From Cephalotus follicularis (lineage: Eukaryota; Streptophyta; Magnoliopsida; Oxalidales; Cephalotaceae), in contig BDDD01000051.1 of NCBI GenBank assembly GCA_001972305.1, positions 12,014 to 76,013 on the forward strand: 64,000 nucleotides of DNA, given 5' to 3'. The position numbers and the translations under genes were made by a program. Shown piece after piece: positions 46,453-57,571 of this stretch (positions within the stretch are counted from its first letter, which is position 1; each line of letters opens with the position of its first letter). The notes under the pieces are model-generated. The model saw only the letters and a program-made list of their open reading frames with translations. It ran no database searches and was not told where the DNA came from.

Positions 46453-48334
46453 GGACAGTGCTGACGTGGAATTATTAGTGATGATGTGGCGCTCATGTGG
46501 TACTTGCCGTAAAGACTGAGACTTTCCAAAAAGGGTATTTTGGTACTTTGTTCGATATTGTCAAAATAATTCTGAAATTACTACATAGTATGAGATAGAG
46601 TACAATGTAAGTATTTCAGATTGTCTTTAACGTTTTTAGATTGTCGATATTCGGGATTGGGGTCAGAACAGAGCTTAGTGGATTGGTTTTTGGACTTAAG
46701 GCTTGCCTATTTAAGCCTTTGGCTTATGAGAGCAGACATAACACTTCATTTTCTTCTTCTTTTTCATTGGGTATTTGAATTGAGAGAGAGATAAAGGAGA
46801 GATGAGCTCTTTTTGCTTGGATTTGGATCAAATTGAGACTTGGAGGCTTAAAGATTGCTTGCCTTTGATCGGTTGAAGCTTGGAGGTTGGGTTTTCAAAT
46901 TGCTTTAAGGGGTTCAAAGGGGTTCTCCAAAGTGAAGGTAACAAACTCCTCTTGATTGCATATAGAATTGATGAGTCATTGCACTTCTTGATTGTAAATG
47001 CATTATTGATTGATGAATGCTTATAGAATTGTTAATGGATGCATTACTTACTCTAGGTCTATTTCCTTTCATTGATCATTTGACCTAGAAATGCCAGTAG
47101 TGAATTGTAATTGAATTGTGTGATGCCATATGAGTGTATCGCAATTGATGATTGAATTAAGTGTTGATTGGAGTTTGAAGCTTTCAAGACTTTAGTTTTA
47201 ACAAATTAATGAATTAAGGTTTAAATTGGGGGAAATAATATTTAGAAATGTTTAAATGATTTGAGACTTGTTTCTAATACTTTGTTTTGAACCCCTTAGA
47301 TTGTATGTGAGTTTGATTAAAAAAAAATGAATTTTTGGTTTGAAAAATGAAATTTAGCAGTTTTGGAAATGTTTTCCTCGACTGTTAAGCAGCAACGTTA
47401 GCTTAAGTGTTGACGCTTAAGGTAAGCTTGGACAAGACTTTTGGCTACAGCCTTTCTAAGCGGTGACGCTTTGATATAAACGTCAATGCAGAGCTAGTCA
47501 ACGATGCTTGTTCATAACGTTGGTGGGTATGAAACCAGGCATTAACTAAGGACTTCTATCTAGCTAAATGATCACGCTTTACCATAAGTGTCGATGCTTA
47601 GCCTAAGCGGCGACATTTAACATCGACACTTAAGGCCTGAATTGTTTCCAAAATTCTTGTCTTTGCAAACTTTCAAATGTTTCTTTATATGGTTTCCTTC
47701 CAGGTCCTTCTTAGGCCCTGTGTGACTTTCCAAGATTTTTCGTAACTTAGTTTTATCACAAATCAACCTTTAATCGATCTTCGTAAACGTTTTCCTCAAT
47801 TGCCACTTCAAAATGATTGGCTTTAACAGCCAAAGGTCCCTTTTTTTATTGTTCTTTCTCAGTGACCTTCCTAGGGCCGAGTATTGCTTCTTTAAACATA
47901 TGTTTTATAAACATTTCCACTTGTTTATCTGTGGAACACTTTTGGGTGAGTTTTTTTAAATAGTTTCAAAATGTTTATCCAAGAATCGGCTAAGAGAGAT
48001 ATATCCTCAATGAGTTCACACTGTTTTGCCAAGTTTGTTTACGATTAAGAGATTGGTTAAATGGTTTGACTTAAAACAAGAAGAGACTAGATTCATATTT
48101 CAGTTTTCTACGGTTTTTTCGTTCTTTGGCTATAGATGTTCATATAGAAAAGGATTAAACTGTTTTATACAAGAGTAGTTTTACTATCAATTGAATATAT
48201 ATTCTTCATGGTTATCTTTTTTGTCATTTTGCATGTAACTAACAAAGCCAAAGAAATACCAATATCATTGATCACGAGTTCAACACAATACAATGGTTAT
48301 AGTATATTTATTTAGGGTTTCAATCTTACTCTAT
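46453..48334 (+). mobile_element. Truncated plus-strand LTR with palindrome cluster
   Basis: The sequence on both sides of element F (42460-42499 and from 46458) belongs together. It reads like a plant LTR: CTATTTAAG box near 46708, GA-rich stretch near 46780, then a palindrome cluster at 47386-47632, the same order as in the chromovirus-like LTRs. Neither outer border could be fixed. The last 100 bases may already belong to the leader of the minus-strand element at 48335. No coding sequence is seen in this 1.9 kb. Confidence 0.55.
47386..47632. repeat. GCGTCGACGC palindrome cluster (LTR 46453-48334)
   Basis: About eight worn variants: AAGTGTTGACGCTTAA, AAGCGGTGACGCTTT, AAGTGTCGATGCTTA, AAGCGGCGACATTT, ACATCGACACTTAA and others. 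Confidence 0.75.
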
Positions 48335-48795
48335 GGTCACTCTGACACCAAATGTAAGATATTGATTTTTAACGAGTATAAATCCAATAATCCAGTATCT
48401 CCGTAGATATAAAAGAAACACTCAAATACACAAGAGTGATAAATTTGATTTATGTACCTTGTTTAGGATCCATTGAAGAACCCATCAAAAAATCTGTAGT
48501 GATCTTGCTTTAGCCAAGGTACAACTCCCCTAATGCCCTTAAATACTGGCTCGATGAGACACCGCAACGCACAAGGAAGAACAAGCCTCCTCTCTAAGCA
48601 GAACGTACGTGATGTTGTGATAAGTTAGGGTTAGGATAAGAGACCTAACTATATATATAATCTTATCGGTAACCTAATGGACCCTCTGATCAAAACCCCA
48701 GTAATTTACTAGAGCTCACATTAACCGGGCCATATGAGACTTAATTAAAGTCATTATGTCTCACTTTATTAAACAAATAATTAACCCAATTTTAA
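48335..48795 (-). mobile_element. Minus-strand LTR with tRNA-Met primer site
   Basis: On the minus strand TGGTGTCAGAGTGACC (48350-48335) is a primer site placed two bases beyond an LTR end (TGTAAGATATTG on the plus strand, 48353). The LTR body shows a TATTTAAGG box near 48545 on the minus strand and an AT-rich start. It is probably a copia LTR of about 450 bp like that of element F, but not the same family. The right border near 48795 is an estimate. Almost no internal sequence remains to the left. Confidence 0.6.
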
Positions 48796-49190
48796 TAAAT
48801 TAAAATGGAGCCGATATGGGAAAATTTCAACTCAATACAATGCAATGTGTCCTCTAGAGCTACAGCCACGTGGCCATGCAATTCAAAATCTAGCATGATA
48901 ACGCACGGATAACGTCTCAGCACCAAATAAGGAAATGGACGAGATACTTGGCCGTATCCTAGGGGTACAATAATCATCTTTGTAATGAAGCAGATGGGGG
49001 GAGGTAGTTACAACCAGGTGATCTTATAAATACCACAAAAAAACACTATACACAGATCGGTCAATTCTAAACTAAAAAGAATCTTATTGCATCTTCCTGC
49101 CACTATCTGACTCGAGCATCTGAGTGTCTCCGGGAGTAAAACCTCATGGACCTTCAATTAGTATGCTTTTTGTGTGCAGGGAGGATAACA
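48796..49190 (+). mobile_element. Tat-like element E, 5' LTR left part
   Basis: The segment with TTATAAATACC (about 49024) and GAGTGTCTCCGGGAG (about 49121) followed by GTGTGCAG matches the end part of element D's LTR on the minus strand. It stops at 49190, where element G begins, and its remaining 80 bases lie at 60325-60407. The left border is an estimate. Confidence 0.65.
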
Positions 49191-49840
49191 TGACCCGTTC
49201 CCAGAACACCCGGGGACACGAGCTTTGTCGGGGATGGCACACCTGCCAACAACCCTCCAACCCAAACCCTCCAACAAAAGTGTCGAGCAAACGCTCCAAG
49301 TGTCAAAGACACTAAAGCCCGATAAGAACGCCAGGTCAGAGGATACGCAATACCGCGCCGTGTCCAAAGAAAAGGCTGAGGACTCAAAGGAAACTGTTGG
49401 GGACCAAAACTCCCCATTTCACTTAAGCCCGAGGAACCCACATGAGCCTCGCACATGCTCACCCAAACACCAAGGTCTACCAAAAGCCCGAGGAGCCAAA
49501 CGCTACAACTTCTCACATCGGCAACAAACTCCAGAGCACTTGGGCCTCAACACGAACTAGGCGTCCGCGGATACCCAAGGAACCAAAACGCCCGAGGACA
49601 CGAAAATGTCTTGGGACGCGCCAACGCCCAAAGACGCACAAGGATCCAAGAGCACGCCACCATGTCCGAGGACTCGCTCAAGTCCGAGGACACACCAAAT
49701 GCCCAAGGACACACCCATGTCCCAGGGACTCTCCAAGGCACCAGGCAAGCCTCACGTCCGAGGATTGCCGACTATCCTAGTGGTCTGGCTACTACCTCCC
49801 TAGGACCAAGGACTTGCTCGGGTAAAGACCAAGATGGTCT
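49191..49840 (-). mobile_element. Gypsy G, truncated 3' LTR
   Basis: The 650 bases match 57572-58222 closely, base by base, but only the last quarter of the LTR is present. In the element's sense the coding region runs straight into it without stop codon or polypurine tract. Both partners share AGACCAT at the joint, which points to a deletion through short homology. Confidence 0.85.
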
Positions 49841-50051
49841 TACTCCTCAAGACTTGATCCCGATGATCAAAAACCTTCACTGGGATCTCCTCATATGCTA
49901 AGGTTGGCATCTCTTCCTCGGGAAACTCCACCAAAGTCTCCAAAACATGAGAGGGGTCTGCCACATACTTCCTCAACATAGAAACACGGAAGACATTGTG
50001 GACACGAGCCATCTCAGGAGGTAACGCCAGAAGATAAGCTATTGGTCCAAT
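49841..50051 (-). pseudogene. Gypsy G integrase tail and chromodomain start
   Basis: The pol frame interrupted by the solo LTR at 52949 continues here: GPIAYLLALPPEMARVHNV, FRVSMLRKYVADPSHVLE, then a sequence like the start of a chromodomain (PVKVFDHRDQVLRSKTI). It is cut off there by the 3' deletion, so the chromodomain that guides insertion into heterochromatin is lost. The first base triplets next to the solo LTR show the duplication (CCAAT, 50047-50051). Confidence 0.85.
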
Positions 50052-50373
50052 TGTAACGCCCCGAATTTCATAAATAATTATTATGAAATTGGTGCGTGTA
50101 CGATTGTAATAAAATCGATAGAGCCCGGAGTAATAAAAAGGCATTACGCATTTAAGTCATAATCGTGTTAGCTAAGACGGCTAATAAAACCTTTTTTTAT
50201 GCGCGACAATAAAGCCCAAATGTTCGCATTTTTATTGCGATTATTTTTGTGGTCGTTTGGATAATTTATGTCACAATTCGTGGAAAGATCGGGACCCGTA
50301 CCTTAGTATTTTACCAAAAAATACTAAGGGGGAAGCAAAAAATGAATAAAGGAGGGGAGAGGGACAGGGGCGC

Positions 50374-50482
50374 ATCATGCGCCCGTGCAAGAGAGAGGGG
50401 CAGGCGCTCTGTGCGCCCGCGCCAGAGAGAGAGAGAGAGAGATTGGGAGAAAGAGAGAGAGCAGAGGGAGAGAGAGAACGCC
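50374..50482. other. Purine-rich tract in LTR H
   Basis: GAGA-rich stretch near the LTR start, corresponding to the tracts at 4560-4620 and 14155-14512 in sister LTRs when read in the element's sense. Confidence 0.6.
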
Positions 50483-51536
50483 GGAGCCAGCTACCGGACC
50501 GGGAGAGCACGACGGTTAACCCAGGCGCGCCACCGACGGGTAACCTCCACCCCCTTCTTCTCTTTTTCTTCTTTTTCTTCTCCTCTGCCGTCACTGTGCG
50601 TGCTTCCTCCGGCGTTTCCTGGCGCCGTTAGTGTCGCGGATGGTGTGGGCTATGGTGTAGAAGGCCCGCTCTACCCATTTCGACCACCGGTGAGGCGTGA
50701 TTGGGCCAGAATCGGCCGGAATCAGTGGACCGAGTCGACTCTGCGATTCGACTCACGGCTACCTGAGACAGCGCTTTTGGCGCCGAGTCTTGGCGAGTCA
50801 CGGGCATGGGTATGTATAACTAGTGAATGTGTGGCGTTTTTGGGTGGTGATCAGACCTGTGGAGGTCCGGCGAGTTGACTCAGTGAGTCACGACTGACTG
50901 TCGGCCGTGGCGAGGCGTTCAGCGCGGATTCCCGGTGAGTCTTGACCAGTTTTGAGTAGACCGTTCAATGTGGAACCCGTTGATGGGTGTTTCACCGCCT
51001 GGTTGTGTCGGTCGGAATCCGGCAAGCGTTTCGGCGACGAAAATGTTTTGTGCGTCGGATATAACGGAAATGTGTTCTATGTGCAGTGTGCGTGTGGCAA
51101 TTGGATTTGGCATTGAGGAATTGATCAATCGACAAGAACCGCCTTCGGTTCAACGGTTATCGAAAAGGTTCGGCAATTGAACGTGCAGCTCGACTGTACG
51201 ATTGTTACTGCTGTAACAGGTAGGGAAGCTATACATGCAAGTTTGAGTTCAATAATATTGTAATGCCATTAATGAAATGCATGGTTTGCGGATTGTGAAT
51301 TGTGTAACTGTGTTAGGGTTACTGTGAGTAGTTAACCTGTTATGCATATCGTGTTGTAGAATGATTATGGACTGTGGATTATGGATTGTGTGACTGTGTT
51401 GGGGTTGCTATGAATAGTTAACCCGTCATGCATATTGTGTTTTACAATGATTGTAGGTCGAATTGCATGAGCTGTATGCCTTGAACTCGATCAGTTTTGA
51501 GACGTGTTGAGGAACCATGTTTTGGTTCGCTTAACC

Positions 51537-51790
51537 GTCAACGTTTAGGAAAGAAGCGTCGACGCTATGGATTGTTATACGGACAATGAGTCCTGATTCG
51601 CGATAAACGTCGACGCCATGATTCATCGTATGTGAGAATGGACACGTGTGCTATTGACGCCTGAGGTTCCTACCTCAGAGCATAGACGCCAGAGGGATGA
51701 GATATTGACGCGTAAAGTTTCTGGTTGGAAGCGTTGACACTAGGAGTTAAGCGGCGACACTTAAGTGACTGGGTTGAACATTAACGCCTA
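51537..51790. repeat. GCGTCGACGC palindrome cluster (LTR H)
   Basis: About ten variants: AAGCGTCGACGCTAT, AAACGTCGACGCC, ATTGACGCCTGAG, ATAGACGCCAGAG, AAGCGTTGACACT, AAGCGGCGACACTT and others. Confidence 0.88.
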
Positions 51791-51942
51791 TATGGTACAT
51801 GTTGATGCGAATATAGCTCGTTTGCATTTTGAATGATTTGTTTGATCAAGTAATTATTTTTGCTTGAGCTGGATCGTATGTGCTGTGATTGTACTGTGCT
51901 ATTGCTATGAGTGTACCGTTATTGTGACTGTGACTAGTGTTG

Positions 51943-52145
51943 GTACTTAGCCACTGTGCTAGTATCGTTTACTGTGTCCTGATTGTTGTTACTTAGCCGC
52001 CGCGCTAGTAACGTGGATGTTATTGAATTGATTGTGATTGAATGTTGCCGCTAGCGGGGTAATGTTAGTACTTAGCCACCGTGCTAGTATCGTGAGTGTT
52101 GCTGTTAGCGGGGAAGTGTTGGTACTTGCCGCCGTACTTGTATCG
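51943..52145 (+). repeat. Four repeated hairpins in LTR H
   Basis: Units near 51943, 51989, 52077 and 52121 share TACTTAGCC-CCG-GCTAGTA, in which TACTTAGC and GCTAGTA can pair around a short loop. Between them lie repeats of GTTGCCGCTAGCGGGG type. Similar repeated units occupy this place in sister LTRs. Confidence 0.7.
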
Positions 52146-52948
52146 TAGTGTGTTCTGAGTGTTGTCGCTCACCGCCATACCAGCGACATGAAAAATTGTT
52201 TGCATTGAATGTATTGATTGTCTGATATGACATGCCTGATTGATAGGAGTGTTGCCCTATGTGGCGTGGCTGATTGACTGACTGTTTGGCAGTGTTGGAC
52301 TGAGTTGTCCGTTGTGGCTTTATTGACATGATCGAATCGATGGGTCCTTAGGGACCTGAGGCCTGGTTGACTACTTGTGTGGTGACTGGTCCCTTGCGGA
52401 CATCACAGCTGTTTGTGTCGGTGTAGCCTGGTCGAGTTACATTTGTGCCGTGATATGCATATATAGAGAATATATGTATATACTGTTGTACATACCGTAC
52501 TGCATCACTGTGCATTCATACATGACATGCATTATCATTGAAATCGAACTGTATTTATACTTAGCCGAGTGAGGACAAAGGCTAACCCGCTACAATTTCA
52601 GATTGATTTCAGGTTGATGCAGCGGATTGTTACCGTTGAGCTCCGTGGAGCGAATGGAGTTTTATGTTGTTTCTACTTTTGAGAAATGTTAATGGATCAT
52701 TGTAATAAATGAATCGTTGTATTGATGAATATTGTTCACGCTCCGTTTGAGGGCAGTTAACTTTGATGGTGTTTATTGTTGTAGCATGTAGTATGGGATG
52801 CATGTTACGTTTTAATTCGGCTTATATTTAAATGCTTCCGCAAGTTGTTATGGATATGGAAAGTTTTAAATTATGGTAAATTGCATAAGCCGGATTTATA
52901 TGTTGATTGTCGCCACTTTTATTGTTGTTATGGGAACGGGGTGTGACA

Positions 52949-54170
52949 CCATTCCTCTTTAAAACCTCAAAAGGGCCAATATACCTCGGTCTAAGCTTAC
53001 CACGCTTACCACAATGAACCACTCCAGTGTATGGCGATACACGGAGGAAAACTTTATCACCAACGGAGAACTCCAAAGCCTTACGACGCTGGTCGTCATA
53101 ACTCTTTTGCCTGCTCTGCGCTACTTGTAAACGTTCTCGGATAAGCTTCACCTTCTCTGCCATGTCTTGGACCATCTCGGGACCTAACAACTTACGATCC
53201 CCAACCTTAATCCAACACAACGGAGTCCTACAACGCCTGCCATACAAGGCCTCATAAGGTGTCATACCAAGACTGGTCTGGTAGCTATTGTTGTAAGCGA
53301 ACTCGATCAAGGTCAGTTGAGAATCCCAACTCTCCTTGAAATCCATCACACAGGTTCTCAACATATCTTCAAGAATTTGGATCGTGCGCTCAGACTGCCC
53401 ATCAGTCTGATGATGATCTGATGTACTGAGTCGCAACTCCGTACCCAGCGCTGCTTGCAAGCTCTGCCAAAACCTTGAAGTGAACCTCGGATCCCTGTCT
53501 GGAACAATACTACTGGGGACTCCATGCAACCTGACGATCTTGTCCACGTACAACAAAGCCAACCTTTCCAAGCTATACACCATCCGTACTAGCAAAAAGT
53601 TAGCCGACTTGATCAGTCGATCCACTATAACCCATATGGCATCGTGTTTTCTCCGTGTCAAAGGAAAACTTGAAACAAAGTCCATGGATATATGATCCCA
53701 CTTCCATTCCGCGATAGGAAGAGACTGAAGAAGACCTGGCGGTTTTTGCCTCTTCGCTTTCACCTCCTGGCAAGTTAGGCATCTTGCCACGAACCTGGCA
53801 ATTTCCCTCTTCATTCCACGCCACCAATAGTGAAGCTTAAGGTCACGATACATCTTGGTACTCCCAGGATGCATTGACCAAGAAGAACAATGCGCTTAGT
53901 CCAAAATATCCTTCTTAAGCTCCACCAAATGCGGCACACAAATCCTTGGGCCAAACATTAGAGCACCATCCTCTCGGACGTGGAAGTCATTCCGAGCTCC
54001 TTCTCGGACTTGCTTCAAGAGCTTAACCAATCCCCAATCCTTCTCCTGAGCCTCACGGATTTGGTCCACCAACATCGACCTCACCCGAAGAGAAGCTACC
54101 ACTGTACAATTATCCTCGGCGGATAACTCCACACCTAAAGATCTAATCTGCTCCAACAACGGCAAATAGA
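52949..54170 (-). pseudogene. Gypsy G integrase
   Basis: Integrase on the minus strand in domain order. The zinc-binding part (HPGSTKMYRDLKLHYWW, CLTCQEVKAKRQ) comes first. The catalytic core follows with D (WDHISMDFVSSFP), D (IVPDRDPRFTSRFW) and E (HHQTDGQSERTIQILEDML). The C-terminal GPF/Y-type region comes last (LRPRYIGPFEVLKRNG), where solo LTR H cuts in. A stop near 53893 separates it from the linker after RNase H. The core is otherwise open over 340 residues. Confidence 0.93.
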
Positions 54171-54174
54171 TCGT

Positions 54175-55350
54175 CTACACATACGCCACGGGAAGAGAAG
54201 ACTTCCTGCTCAACGCATCGGCTACCATATTAGGCTTGCCTGGGTGATACTCAACAGTGCAATCATAGTCCTTGATCAACTCGATCCATCTTCTCTGCCT
54301 CATATTACGACGCTGCTGCGAAAATAGATACTTCAAACTGTGGTGGTCAGTAAAGATTTGACAAACCTCTCCATATAGGTAATGGCGCCAAATCTTCAAG
54401 GCAAACACCACAGCTTCCAACTCTAGATCATGAGTAGGATAGTTATGCTTGGGGGCCTTCAACTGCCGAGAAGCATAAGCTATCACCTTGCCTTCTTGCA
54501 TCAGTACGCAACCTAGCCCTTGCTTGGAAGCGTCGCTGAAAACCACAAAACCAATACCTGGGGAAGGAACAACTAGCACTGGTGCTGACGTCAACCTTTG
54601 CTTCAACTCCAGGAAACTCTTCTCACAAACGTCCCACCAAAGGAACTTCACTATCTTGTTCGTCAAATTTGACAAAGGAGCGACTATCGAGGAAAAGCCT
54701 TCGATGAACCTCCTATAGTAGCCAGCCAAACCAAGAAAACTCCGGACCTCGGACACGTTACTTGGTCGTTCCCAAGCTACAACAGATTCCACCTTCCTCG
54801 GGTCAACTTCTATTCGCTGGTCCGAGATCACATGGCCCAAAAAGACTACCTTGTCCAACCAAAACTCGCACTTACTGAGCTTAGCATACAACCTATGGTC
54901 TCTCAACATCTACAGCACAACCCTCAAGTGTTTGCCATGCTCGGTCACATCCCGAGAATACACCATAACGTCATCTATGAACACCACCACAAAGGTGTCC
55001 AGATAAGGTTGGAACACTCGGTTCATTAACTCCATGAATGCTGCTGGCGTGTTGGTTAGACCAAACGGCATAACTGAAAACTCAAAGTGTCCATAACGGA
55101 ATCTAAAGGCCTTCTTGGGAATATCCTGTTCCCTTATCCTCAGCTGGTGATAACTTGTGGATCAATCTTTGAAAACACACTGGCGTCCTTCAACTGGTCA
55201 AACAAGTCATCAATCCGAGACAACGGATACTTGTTTCTCACTGTGACCTTGTTGAGCTGCCTGTAGTCGATGCACATCCGTAAAGCACAGTCCTTTTTCC
55301 TCACAAACAACACTGGAGCACCACAAGGAGAACTACTGGTCTAACAAAAC
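54175..55350 (-). pseudogene. Gypsy G reverse transcriptase and RNase H
   Basis: The RT N-terminal part (55350-55140) is badly broken by stops and small deletions. From about 55130 it is readable ([19 protein letters not shown], catalytic FIDD in [14 protein letters not shown]). After a stop near 54910 a 244-residue open frame covers the RT thumb ([36 protein letters not shown]) and RNase H ([53 protein letters not shown]). The element copied its RNA into DNA with this protein; this copy is dead. Confidence 0.92.
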
Positions 55351-55356
55351 CTTTCT

Positions 55357-55970
55357 CTAACATTTCCTCAACTGTACCTTCAAATCCTTGAGCTCCATTG
55401 GTGCCATCCGATACGGAGCAAGGGACACTGACGAAGCACCATGAACCAACTCAATAACAAAATCCGTTTCTCTAACAGGCGGCAACCCCTGTAACTCTTC
55501 TGGAAAAACGCCCAAGAAGTTGTGGACCACTGGAATACCTTCCACCTCTTGCTCGGACACTCTCGTGTCTACTACGTGTGTCAAGAAACCTTGTCCGCAT
55601 TTATGCAAGATCTTCCTTGCATCCATAGCCGAGATCACCCTGCTGGGCAACGAGCGTTGTTCACATGCCAACTCCATAACAGATCCCTCAGACATATGGA
55701 AAGAAACAACTCTCTGAGAACAATCCACCATTGCCTTGTGAGCTGTAAGCCAATCCATACCTAGGATGGCATCAAAATCTTTGATGGGGAAAGGAATAAG
55801 GTCTGCTGGGAAGTTTTGCTCACCAACCAAAACATCACAGGCCTTAAGCACCCGACCTACCCGATAGGTCTGTCCTGTCGGAATAGAAACCACTATCTCC
55901 TATTCCAGAGGACTCAACTCATTTTCCGTATGAATGCAAAATTCATGAGCAACAAAAGACGAAGCGGCTC
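55357..55970 (-). pseudogene. Gypsy G protease
   Basis: An open frame from 55893 includes the protease end with DFDAILGMDWLTAHKAMVDC. A linker follows (VVHNFLGVFPEELQGLPP, REIDFVIEL-like), leading to reverse transcriptase. The protease active-site Asp region upstream of 55893 is split by frameshifts and stops (55900-56040 reads FDTGA-like only in another frame). The protein would cleave the Gag-Pol polyprotein. Confidence 0.85.
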
Positions 55971-56056
55971 CGGTATCAAAAAGAGCTATGGCATCTCTGC
56001 CAAGGATAATAACCATACATATGCCACGTCTGGAGCTGTAAGGGCATCATCCATGT

Positions 56057-57382
56057 TCATACCATAAACTCTGCGATTGCGGCATGTATACCCGTCGACC
56101 TGCTACTACCAGCTCTGGAGGTACCTGCTTGTGAAGCAGTTGATCCTGTCCTTCGCCCTGCCGATTGCTGTCTTGGTTGTCCCGATCGTCTGCCTGTCGG
56201 TTGCCTAGCAGGAGTAACTGGTCCAAACACTTCTGACAACTACTGAGCTTGAGGACAATTTCTCACGAAATGTCTAGGTTGACCACACAAAAAGCATACT
56301 CAGGAATCAGACTTGCAATTCCCAAAGTGAGACTATCGACACCATTGACATCTCGGTGGCTGCGAGGAAGCTACTGCGCTTTGCTGCGCACCACTGATTG
56401 CTGGAGAGAACGTTGGCTGTGGGGAAAACATTCCCTGACCATTAGACTTGGTCTGCGAACGATATCCTCGGTTACCAGAATTCCCAGAGGATCTATTCAT
56501 CCGCCTCCCATGACTCCTAGAAGCATTCTCACCTTGCTCGGCCTGAGAAGCATCACGCTTCTGTCCTTTGTCTTGCCTAGCCCTCTGGTCTGCAAGACTC
56601 TACTCAACACGCTTGGCGGCCACCACCAAGTCACCAAAAACTGTCCATGTGATGAGAGCAACTGAATGCCTCACCTCGGGTCTCAAACCTTCCATAAACT
56701 TCTGACATCTCTCTTCCTGGTCTGCAACAAGTGCTGGAACAAAATGAGACAGCTCCATGAAACGATACTCATACTCCGCCACAGACAAGTTGCCTTGACG
56801 TAGATGGAAGAACTCCCTCCTCTTCCCCTGAACATACGTCGGAGGACAAGAATATTGCCGGAACTCCCGTCGAAAGATATCCCAAGAGATCGCTACTACG
56901 TTGGCATGCCTCGCCTTGAGAGCATCCTACCAACGATGAGCATTCCTCTGCATCAAGAAATAAGCAAGATGGATGAGTGAATCATCCACGATCCCGATCT
57001 GTTCAAAGATCTCTTCAACTCGGCTCAACCATGCCTCCGCATCTGCCGGGTCGGCCGTTCCTTCAAAGGTCGTAGCGCCTAAGCGCTGCATAGGTTCAAG
57101 CGATAAGGCCTGAGGCCTAACAACACCCAAAGCTTTAGCCATCATCAAGAACGTCTGCATCATATCCGTCTGACTATCCACACCTGCTGGAGGAGGAACA
57201 TACGCAACAGACTGCACTGCCGGAGCATCAGCTTCCACCGTAGGCTGAGCTTCTTTTCCTTCCACTCCTGGTTTGGTATGAACATCAGGCTCCATGCGCG
57301 GTGGAGAGGCCACCCTACCTCTTCCCCGACCATGACTTCCAACCCGACCACGTCCACTGGGTCAACCACGGGGCACTAGCAT
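56057..57382 (-). pseudogene. Gypsy G gag
   Basis: The likely start is ATG 57382 (MLVPRG), followed after six codons by TGA where CGA would continue an Arg/Gly-rich start. The frame then reads the Gag core (GATTFEGTADPADAEAWLSRV, LIHLAYFLMQ, WDIFRREFRQYSCPPTYVQ, YEYRFMELSHFVPALVADQ). A basic linker and the knuckle CFLCGQPRHFVRNC (about 56300-56255) follow. Stops occur near 56925, 56598, 56330 and 56240. Gag type, gene order and Met primer site suggest a chromovirus. Confidence 0.9.
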
Positions 57383-57550
57383 CCTTCACATGCAACGTTA
57401 GGGGATTAATTAAGCAAAAGATTCTACATGAGATGCATGCAATGCACAACCCAAGAAACTAGGGAAACACTATTCCTAGGATTCTCACAACAAGCAGACC
57501 ATCATCTAAGCCTGGGCTTTATCCCACCGCTTACACAACACTAAACCGGT

Positions 57551-57564
57551 CTCTCTGATACCAA
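57551..57564 (-). other. tRNA-Met-type primer site of gypsy G
   Basis: TTGGTATCAGAGAG on the minus strand, seven bases beyond the LTR end at 57572. It shows that the right-hand LTR is the 5' LTR. Confidence 0.9.
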
Positions 57565-57571
57565 GCTAACA

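Larger units (their letters stand above)
50052..52948 (+). mobile_element. Solo LTR H, 2897 bp, TSD CCAAT/CCATT
   Basis: The LTR runs from TGTAACGCCCCG to CGGGGTGTGACA, flanked by CCAAT (50047-50051) and CCATT (52949-52953), one base apart. Removing it and one duplication restores the integrase frame of element G. Order on the plus strand: purine-rich tract (50374-50482), GCGTCGACGC cluster (51537-51790), repeated TACTTAGCC...GCTAGTA hairpins (51943-52145). There is no coding region. Its architecture matches the LTRs at 2687-5240 and 8329-14836. Gene-free for 2.9 kb apart from this. Confidence 0.93.

Noticed and set aside
49225..49901. Overlapping Pro/Arg-rich open frames of 100-150 codons, repeated at 57709-58235
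   Set aside because: They lie in the two copies of gypsy G's LTR, are open on several frames at once because of base composition, and resemble no protein.
50249..50878. 209-codon open frame in LTR H
   Set aside because: It falls in the purine-rich tract of a solo LTR and reads as low-complexity Arg/Glu; no domain and no sister LTR keeps it.
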